Below are positions 1 through 8,522 of a stretch of DNA of 10,507 bases, piece by piece. Each line of letters starts with the position of its first letter. Position 1 is the stretch's first letter. Origin of the DNA: Baffinella frigidus (taxonomy: Eukaryota > Cryptophyceae > Cryptomonadales > Baffinellaceae); contig MU646465.1 of assembly GCA_026770585.1 (NCBI GenBank), forward strand, positions 539,419-549,925, read 5' to 3'. The position numbers and the translations under genes were made by a program. Under the pieces are notes generated by a model. The model did not search any database. It worked only from the letters and a program-made list of their open reading frames with translations, and was not told the origin of the DNA.

Positions 1-529
1 TGCGCATCCCCCCCCCCTCGCCCCCCTCCCCCCGAGCAGCGAGCAGCCCCTGGCGCACGGCGCCAAACGCCGCGTCTGAAGGTGTGTGTGTTGACACGCC
101 CGGCGCGTCACGCGTGTGCGCGGCGCTGGCTGTCATTGCATGAGCGGCAGAGGAAGGAAGAGGAGGCGCGCCCGACGTGGCCCTGGAAACGCTCTCCCCC
201 GCCTGCCGCGCGCCAGATTTTGCCTGTCCCCCGGCAGGGGACGGCAGGGGGACGCTCGCGCCGAACGGCGCCCCGAACCGCTGAGGCGACCGGGAAGACG
301 ATTCACGCGGCGGGATCCCTCCACCTCCATGCGCGATTTGACCAGTGTGCCCCTCTTGGCTCCAGGGCGACCCCGGTGCGGGCGCGTTTTGGGGGGGGGG
401 GAGGGTGTGGTGGTGTGGGAGGAGGCGCTCGATGGGGGGTGTCCCTTGGAGGAGTCCTGCTGCGTGGAACAGCGCTCCCCTGGTTGGGCGCGTGGGTGTT
501 GGGGTTTGGGATGAGAGGTGTGGGGTGTA
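1..529. other. GC-rich region, no supported gene
   Basis: Begins with C-runs and contains a G-run near 392-402. Open frames exist on both strands, but none looks like protein beyond short Arg/Pro/Gly-rich text, and no splice pattern stands out. It lies downstream of the gene's stop codon. Confidence 0.5.
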
Positions 530-650
530 GGATTTGAAGGGTGGGGGTGTAGGGTGTAGGGTTTAGGTTGAGGGTTTCGGGCGTAGGGTGTAGGAAGTAG
601 GGAGTAGGGTGTAGGGTGTAGGGTGTAGGGTTTAGGTTTGGGGTTTACGG
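530..650 (+). repeat. Telomere-like TGTAGGG/TTTAGGG tract
   Basis: Mixed heptamers with three consecutive TGTAGGG units near 610-630 and further single units from 530. It is G-rich on the plus strand, so C-rich on the gene's transcript strand. Confidence 0.75.
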
Positions 651-700
651 TTTACGGTGTAGAGTTTCGGGTTTCTTTACGGTGTAGAGTTTCGGGTTTC
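651..700. repeat. 25-bp tandem duplication after the stop codon
   Basis: TTTACGGTGTAGAGTTTCGG plus GTTTC is repeated exactly (651-675 and 676-700), nine bases beyond the stop codon on the gene's strand, probably in the 3' UTR. Confidence 0.8.
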
Positions 701-708
701 TGTCGGGG

Positions 709-800
709 CTACCCGTCGCTGACTCTCCTCCCGATGCGGCGGACCATGGCCGCGAGGCGCGGCGCGCGGTCGGGGTGTGCTACCAGGTACGCGGGATCCT
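709..800 (-). CDS. Exon 16, terminal exon with stop
   Basis: Acceptor CTTGGCAG, then AG GAT CCC. It reads DPAYLVAHPDRAPRLAAMVR and RIGRRVSDG, ending at TAG (711-709). Arg-rich tail. Phase 1 entry matches exon 15. No polyadenylation signal is evident downstream, where a 25-bp tandem duplication and telomere-like repeats begin. Confidence 0.75.
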
Positions 801-3800
801 CTGCCAAGAATTAAACTCGGAGTTAAAGCGTGAAACCAGGGGTTAAACTCGTCAGTGAACCACCCCGGAGAACCTCGCCTGCAAAGGACCCCGGAGGTAC
901 GAACCGTTTCGTACCAGGGTGATTTTGACGATTGTACCGCGCCCCCAAGTGTGTAATCAACTTGTGGCGAACCAGGTCCGGGTGCGCGTGGATGTATTTG
1001 GACTCGCCGGGGGCGGCTTCCAGGTACGCGGGATCCTCTGCAAACAAACTTGGAGTTAAAGCGGTACACCCTACACCCTACACCCTACGCCCTACACCCT
1101 ACGCCCTATGCCCTACACCCTGCACACACCCTACATCCTACATCCTACACCCTACACCGTATGCTCACACCCTACACCCTACAACCTACAACCTACACCC
1201 TACCCCAGGGGCTGAACTCGCCTGGAAACCAACCTGCGTGGCGCGCGGTCGGGAAGTGCGTGCAAGTAGGTGGGCTCCGTAGGAGGTGGAGTCAGAATCC
1301 ATCCGGAAAATGCTCGTATGAGTGGCCAACACGGGGTACAGTAAGTGGCACAATGCGTCGAGCATGTGCGGCGCTGACGCTGGTTGTTTGGCAATAAATT
1401 ATCAATCTCTCTGGGCGGGCTCCTCTGCAAACCACCCCGGGTTTACACTCGCCGGAGGCTTTAGACGCCCCCGCGAAATTCACTACGTGGATTGTCTCGC
1501 GTTGGAAAGGCCCCTCACGACGTCTTGATAGGGTAACGTCCTGAAAACCGGGTAGTTAGGCCTACGGTATTGCCTACGGTAGGACGTAGGGCTCCTAGGA
1601 CCTAATGTTTCGTAGGACCCCCCCTAGGCCCCCACGGCCTACCGTAGGCAATACCGTAGGCTTGACTACCCGGTTTTCAGGACGTTAGCCTATGAGTCTG
1701 CGTCCACTTTAAAGAACCCCGGATGAACTCGTCTGCAAACGACCCCGGAATTAAAACCGTTTTGCAGCATGTTTGTTTTCACGATTGTACTGTGCTTCCG
1801 AGTGTGTAATCGAATTGGGGGGGACCAGGTCCGGGTGCGATTGGATGTATGCGGACTCGCCTGGGTGTGAGGTGTGCGGTGTTGTGTTCTGGGGATTGTA
1901 GGAGGTGGAGTTAGAATCCATCCGGAAAATGCTCGTATGAGCGGCCGACACGGGGTACAGTAAGTGGCACAATGCGTAGCATGTGCGGCGCTGACGCTGG
2001 TTGTTTGGCAATAAATTATCAATCTCTCTTGGGGTTTACGGTCGAGGGTCTCACTCTCGCGCAAGGGATAGGGCTCAGGGTGTGGTGTTGGGGGGGTGTG
2101 GTTTAGGTTTACGGTTTAGGTTTCAGGGACTACGCTTAAGTTGACGGACTACGCTTAAGTTGACGTACGATGTAGGTTGTTGGATGTAGGGTGAAGGATG
2201 AGGTACCCTCACGCGACGTAGAGCGTTGCAGGGCCTCCTCTAGCAGATCCCGCCGCATTCCCGCTACCGCCCGCGCGTCCTTTTCTCTCCTGCTTTCGGG
2301 TTTGCGGTTTGCGGTTTGCGGTTCACGGTTCGCGGTACGGGGTTTCGGAATTTCAGGTTAGAGTCTCGGGGTTTAGGAATCGCCCGCGCGTCTTCTGTCT
2401 GCCTGGTTTCGTGTTTAGGGTATGGGGTTCGGGTTGTGGTTCAGGGGTTAGGGTTCGTTGCCCCAAGGCTGTATGGTTGGACACGGGGCTCGGGTTTCGG
2501 GTGGAGGGTGTTCGGGTTCAAGGTGTGCGGTTTAGTGTATGGGGTTTCGATGGTAGGAGGTGGAGTTAGAATCCATCCGGAAAATGCTCGTATGAGCGGC
2601 CGACACGGGGTACAGTAAGTGGCACAATGCGTAGCATGTGCGGCGCTGACGCTGGTTGTTTGGCAATAAATTATCAATCTCTCTATGGGGTTTCGGGGCT
2701 TCGGTGCATGTTGTCGGGTTCCGGCCATCAATCGCGCGTCCTCTGCCTGCCTGGGTTAGGGTCCAGGGTGTGGGGTTCGGGTTTCGGGTTAGGGGTTAGG
2801 GTGCATTGTTCCAGGAAGGCTTTAGGGTTGGATAAGAGGTTCGGGTTCCGGGTGGAGGGTGTAAGGGTTGCTGGTTGTGGGTGAGGGTTAGGGTTAGGGT
2901 TAGGGTTAGGGTTAGGGTTTCAGCGGGTTAGGGTTAGTGTCCGGCTTTCAGCTATCGCCCGCTCGTCCTGGTGCCGCTCATCTATTCAGTGTTAAGGGTT
3001 TAGGGTTTCTGGTTCAGGGTTCAGGGTTCAGGGTTCAGGGTTCAGGGTTCAGGGTTCAGGGTTCAGGGTTTATGGTTTAGGGTTCAGGGTTTGGGGTTTG
3101 GGGTGTGGGGTGTGGGGGGATGGGGTTTGGGGTTTGGGGTTTGGGTGTTTGGGGGTTTGGGTGGGGTTGAAGGTTTGGGGCATACCACTGCTCCTCTTGC
3201 AACAGCCTCTCCGCCTCACGCTCCGCCTGCAGGATTGTGGTGAGGGTTCAAGGTGCAGGGTTTAAGAGGCGCTGGGTGAAGAGATTACTGTTGAGAGTCA
3301 TGGTGCAGGTTGCAGAGTGCAGGGTTCGGGGTGTATGGTTTATGGTGCAGGGCCTAGGATTCAGGGTCTAGGGTGTAGCGTGTAGGGTGTAGGGTGCAGG
3401 GTCTAAGGTTCACGGCACAGGGTGTACGATTCATGGTTTACGCCCCACATTACAGAGTTCAGGTTCTAGGGGGGAGAGTTCAGAGCTTAGTGTTTAGGTC
3501 TGAGGGCTTAGGTTGGAGGGTGTAGGAGTTAGGTGTTACGCGCCTGCTCGCGCTCCTTCTCCTCCTGGCGCTGCGCTTCCTTCTCGTGCGCGCGTTGGGG
3601 CTTGGGTTCAGGTTCAGGGTTTGGGTTGACGGTTTGGGTTTAGGGTTTGGTTTTAGGGTGATGATTGAAGGTTCGGGTTTAGGGGTTAGGGGTTAGAGTT
3701 TAGGAGGGGTTTGTGGTGTAGGGGTTAGGGTTCTGGGTTTGGGTTGTGGGTGTTGGGTTTCGGGTTTCGGGTTTGGGTTCAGGGTTTGCGTTTTGCGTTT

Positions 3801-6800
3801 GGTGTTTGGGTCCAGGGTTTTGAGTTTCAGAGGTTACCTCCTCACGCAGACGCTGCACCTCCCGCTCTGCCGCCAGCTTTTGTTCCGCCTCTCTCTCCAG
3901 CTCCGCCTGCATCTGTTTGGCGGCCTATGCTTAAGTTGTCATGCTGGGGGGTTAGTGCACATTTGTCCTTTGGTGCAGAAAAGAGCCCCGGCTCGCCGCA
4001 TTGATGAGACCGAAACAGCCATTGAGCCATCGAGCGTGTGGAGCTCTCTTTTCAGCTCCGCCTGCATCTGCTTGGCGGCCCATGCTTAAGTTGTCATGCT
4101 TACATCTGCTTGGTGGACTAAGCCTAAGTTGTTGCTTACATCTGTTGGCGGACTATGCCTACGTTGTCATGCTTACATCTGTTGGCGGACTATTCTTAAG
4201 TTGTCATGCTTACACCTGCTTGGCGGACTATGCTTAAGTTGTCATGCTGGACATGTGGTGCACATTCGTCAACTTTGGTGCGGGAAAGAGCCCTGTCTCA
4301 CCACTTTGGTGAGACCGAATCAGCCTTTGAGAGCTAGCGCCTCTGCCTCTGCCCCCTAAACCCTAAACCCTAAACCCTAAACCTTAAACCCTAAACCCTA
4401 CGAGCCCAGTTGCGTCTGGAGCTGCAGGTTCAGGGCTCAGGGGTTTAGGGTTGAGGGTGTCAGGGTTTCAGGGTCTCGGGTATCGGGTGCAGGTGTAGGG
4501 GCCTACACCATCAGGAATCAGGTGTAGGGTTTTAAGGGTTTAAACCCGGCGGAGCAGCGAACCGCCAATCCAACAATTGCCAAACGTTAACACATGGCGG
4601 AGGTCGAAGGGAGTTTGGCAGAGAGTGACTTCGACGGAACATGACAAGGCAGTCACCTCGGACAGTTGGCTTCGGCGGTCACGCGGACGCCGAAGCCAGA
4701 CGGTCGGTCGTGACTGCCTTGCGTGTGACAAACGCTTCTCTCTGGCCTTTATCTGGAGGTTTAAACCTGGCGGAGCAGCGAACCGCCGCGTAGTTCGGCC
4801 GGGGTCTTGGCAGCTGGGCTGCAAGACTCCTCCTCCTCCTCGGGGGTAGGTGACGGGGTGTCTTCGCCTGGGTGGTGGGCGGTGGGGGTTGGTGTTTGGA
4901 TTTTGGGGTTTGGGGTTTGGGGCTTGGGGGTTGGGGTGTGAGGTTTGGGTTTAGGGTTCATCGTTTCGCGTGTAGGGTTCACGGTTCGGGGACAAGGGTT
5001 TAGAATTTAGGGTGTACCCGTGGTGTTGCGGTACGTGGCAAAAGGGGGGGCTGGGTTCAGGGTGAAATATTTAGGGCTTAGGGCGACGGGAGAGCAACCT
5101 GTCGTGTTGCGATACTTGGGATCCTTGCAGGCCGGGCAGTCTGGCTCGCAGGGTTTCCCCAACATGATTCGCACCTGAGCAGGGCCAGAAGTTGGGCTGT
5201 CATGTATTGGGTTTGGAAGATATGGTTCAGGTTTTCGGGTTTAGGAAATAGGGGAAAGGGTTTCGTTTTTGAAGGTCTGGGTTGAGTATTTAGGGGCCAG
5301 CGTTTGGGATTTATGGTGCAGGGTTCAGGGTTCATGGTTTAGGGCTTAGGGTTTAGGGTTAACGGTTTACGGTTCACGGTTCACGGTTTACGGAGAGAGT
5401 TGAGGGTTCCGGGTCATAGGGGTGAAGGGCGCAGGCTGTATGGTGTAGGGTGTAGGGTATCGACCATATGCTCGAATTCGAAGCAGTCGAGCGTGCCCGA
5501 TCGCGAGGCGTCGTACCGCTCCATCAGGCCCCGCACCTGTTTTTCGGTGTCAATAGGGTAACGGCCTGAAAATGGGGTAGTTAGGCCTACGGGATTGCCT
5601 AGGACCTCCTACCATAGGCCGAGACTTTTGGGTCCTAGGATCCCTCGGTACCGCTCCATCAGGCCCCGCACCAACGTTATGTTGAAAGCCGGGTGCGATC
5701 TCAAAGAAGAGTTTCTTAAATTGGAATCAACACCGACTGCTTCTGTGTCTACAACCCACGTGCAACCACGGCCTGAAAATGGGGTAGTTAGGCCTACGGG
5801 ATTGCCTAGGACCTCCTACCGTAGGCCGAGACTTTTTGGTCCTAGGATCCCTCGGTACCGCTCCATCAGGCCTCGCACCTGTTTTTCGGTGTGGGGGTTG
5901 GGGTGCAAGGTTTCTCTGTCACTGAGAGAATGCCTCCTGCTGAACCGGTGAAGCTTGCCTTGGGGTAATGCGTGCCCGATCGTGAGGCGCCGTACCGCTC
6001 TATTAGGCCCCGCACCTATTCATCAGGCCCCATTAGGCCCCGCACTCGTAGTGTCCATCAAGCCCCAGTACGCCCCGCACCGCAGCCTCATGCTCCGTTG
6101 GGCCCCGCACCTGTAGGGCTCCGTTACGTACGTATATACGTGTATCCAGGTCGCCTGATATATGTGTATACGTAGATTGGTCCCTCATTATCAGGCACCG
6201 CGCCTGCTCGGCTAGGCCCCGCATCCGTAGCGTTCCATTCGGAACTAGGAAGGTAGATGTAAGGCTACCTGGGAAAGGGAATTCAAACTCCCATGGCGCA
6301 AGGCCGGTCTACCACAATCATCTCGATGATTAAGTGGATTGGTACCCGTAGGTTGTCAATAAAGAACTCTCTCTCTCTCTCTTCCATTAGGCCCAACCGC
6401 CCCGTTTGGACCCGCACCTGTGTTGCGGGTTGTGTTTTGGGGGTTGGGGGCTGGGGTTTGGGGTTTGAGGTTTTGGGGATGGGGGATGGGGTGGGGGGGA
6501 TGGGGTTTCTCCATTACTCAAGAGTACGGGCGAATGCCTTTGCTGAAAAGGTATCCCTTAAGTGGCCAGTAGGCTCCTACGCCCTACCGTAGGGCCCCAG
6601 GACCTGCCTAGGACCTCTTGCGGGTCAATTTTGACCGGCTGGCCACTTAAGGGAGAGCCCGCCGTGGGGGGGGTGGCCGGCGTGGTATCAACAAAGGGTT
6701 TAGGGTTCAGAGTTTATGGTGTATGGTTTAGGTTTGAGGGTGTAAAGGTTGAGGGTTCAGGGTTGGGGGTGCAAGGCTGAGGGTGTCAGGGCTCAGGGTT

Positions 6801-8483
6801 CAGGGTTCAGGGTTCAGGGTTACTGGCGTAGGGTTGAGGGTGACGAGCTTCGGGTGCAGGGTGTAGGGTGTAGGGTGCAGAGTGAAGGGGGCGGGGGGGT
6901 AGGCGCGACCTCCTCGGCGTCAAGACGGAGGCCAAATTCGTCAAACGCGTCACGCATCTCATCCTCGTCCAGCTCGCCCGTCCCTTTGTTTATGGTTTAG
7001 GGTTTTGGGATTAGGTTTTCGGGTTAAGGATGTTGGGTTTCGGGTGTTGGGTTTCGGGTGTTGGGTTTCGGGTTTCGGGTTTCGGTTTTCGGGTTTCGGG
7101 TTTTGGGTTTCCGGTCTTGGTGTTCGGGGCTCGGGTTTCGGGTTTCGGGTTTCGGGTTTCGGGTTTCGGGCTTCGTATTTCGTGTTTCGGGCATCGGGTT
7201 TCGGGCTTTGGGCTTCGGGCGTCGGGTTTCGGTTCGGGGTGCGGGGTTCGGGGTTTCGGGTGCACCGTCTTTGTCGAGCCGGAGGAACGCCAAGTGCACC
7301 TCCTCCGACAGCTGGTTTAGGGTTTAAGGTTTAGGGGGTTAGGGTTTAAGGTTTGGGGTTCAGGGTTTAGGGTTCAGGGTTTAGGGTTCAGGGTTTAGGG
7401 TTTAGGGTTTAGGGTTGAGGGTTTAGGGTTTGGGGTTTGGGGTTTAGGGTTTAGGGTTTAAGGGATTGGCGTTGAGGGGTTTGGTGCTGGGTTTTAGTGC
7501 AGGGCGTATCAAGTCACCACAGCCGCCCGGGCGGATGGTGTGGACGTTCTAACAGGACCACTCAGAACCGGGGGTGGGAGGAGACGTAAGGGGGTGAAAT
7601 TTTATATATTTAAAATTTAATCTCTAGCGGCTTGTCTTGGCGGGGGTCCATCTTTGAGGGAGAGGGGGGGGGGTTGTTTTTCGAGGGGGGTATTGGAGAA
7701 GCCTGGAGGACGGCGTCTATGTGTTTGCCTATTTATTTCAGTCAATTGTTTTTTACAGATGGCGCCGCAGGCTCCGACCTCAACTAATTTTCCCCCAAGA
7801 ATCGAGGCCGGGGCGCCAGGGTAGAAGATGGCCGTTCTCGGACCGCAGGGCTGAGACCTAATCCTGCTCATTATTCAAGTTGAATACGAGCTGTCAACGA
7901 AAATTACTACACAACTGGTGAATATGAGTAATAGTAAAAACATCTGTGTAGTAATTTTCGTTGCCAGATCGTAACTTGAATACTCGTCCGGACGAGACCG
8001 CAGGGCTATAGCCGTTCTCTGCCCGCTAGGCTATGGCCGTTCTCGGAGGGAGGGGGTGGGGTGGGAGGGTCCTTTAGGTCCTTCAGGTTCCAATTTCTCC
8101 CAACATCGCTCAACGACACGCCCTTTCGTAGAAAGGATCTGCAGAGAAAGCATTTTTGCTTTCGGATCGCATTGAGCTCTCCAGTGCAGAGGCTCGTGAG
8201 GAGGGGATAGAGGGTGGTTCTCTTGGGGTGTTTGAGTTAATCCAAAAGGATCGCGCTCGCACACACAGAGAAAGGGCGGTGCCTTCTCGAGGGGGATGTG
8301 GGAAAAGATGTCCTTGAGGATGGCGTTGCAACTGTCCAGTGTTTTGCTGAACGCTGCCAGCGACGTCTTGCCCTGCACCAAGGTTTAGGGTTTAGGGTTT
8401 AGGGTTTAGGGTTTAGGGTTTAGGGTTTAGGGTTTAGGGTTTAGGGAGGAGGGTGGAGGGTTTAGGGTGGGTTTCTAAAGGGT

Positions 8484-8522
<39 letters not shown>

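Larger units (their letters stand above)
2340..2985 (-). pseudogene. Degenerate copies of the exon 14 start
   Basis: Three places in intron 13 carry an acceptor-like AG followed by sequence like the start of exon 14. About 2390-2370 reads QTEDARAI, 2753-2722 reads QAEDARLMAG, and 2970-2945 reads HQDERAIAES, against exon 14 REKDARAVAG. The first two are in the same entry phase as exon 14. None has a convincing donor. They could be relics of tandem duplication or alternative exons. Confidence 0.5.
5993..6421. repeat. Degenerate minisatellite derived from exon 7 start
   Basis: Repeated units around CCATYAGGCCCCGCACCTG recur at roughly 29-34 bp where best kept (near 6004, 6037, 6071, 6100, 6191, 6213), with further units at 6388 and 6407 after a SINE insertion. 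The unit equals the reverse complement of the exon 7 start with its acceptor dinucleotide. Read on the plus strand it gives a misleading YRSIRPRT repeat peptide. Confidence 0.65.

Noticed and set aside
82-537. 151-codon plus-strand open frame
   Set aside because: It ends in Gly-rich translation of G-runs and telomere-like repeats; no domain, no coherent start.
1279-1412. tRNA gene
   Set aside because: One A-box-like motif but no cloverleaf, no B box and three dispersed copies with target duplications; a SINE-like element fits better.
4065-4250. CRISPR-like array
   Set aside because: Units are contiguous 37-bp tandem repeats without distinct spacers, in eukaryotic intron sequence.
4401-4426. 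Candidate 20-nt micro-exon on the minus strand (LQTQLG) with CTGCAG acceptor and GTAGGG donor
   Set aside because: It would leave phase 2 and break the in-phase join of exon 10 to exon 11; kept out of the model, although it may be a relic.
5595-6175. Plus-strand open frames with repeated YRSIRPRT peptide
   Set aside because: The repeat is the antisense of the exon 7 start; the minus strand reads the EF-hand helix VRGLMERY, and the plus frames have no other protein features.
7005-7334. Overlapping open frames on both strands coding GFRVSGF- or ETRNPKP-type repeats
   Set aside because: They are translations of the TTTCGGG heptamer array in intron 5 (seven-base unit, so all frames repeat every 21 bases); only 7266-7311 at their edge is coding.
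8361-8372. P-loop (GKTS) at the start of exon 3
   Set aside because: The residues before it from exon 2 (LWSQHA) do not form a GxxxxGK motif.
8384-8446. True chromosome end
   Set aside because: Only nine units, flanked by unique coding exons on both sides; other tracts face the opposite way.
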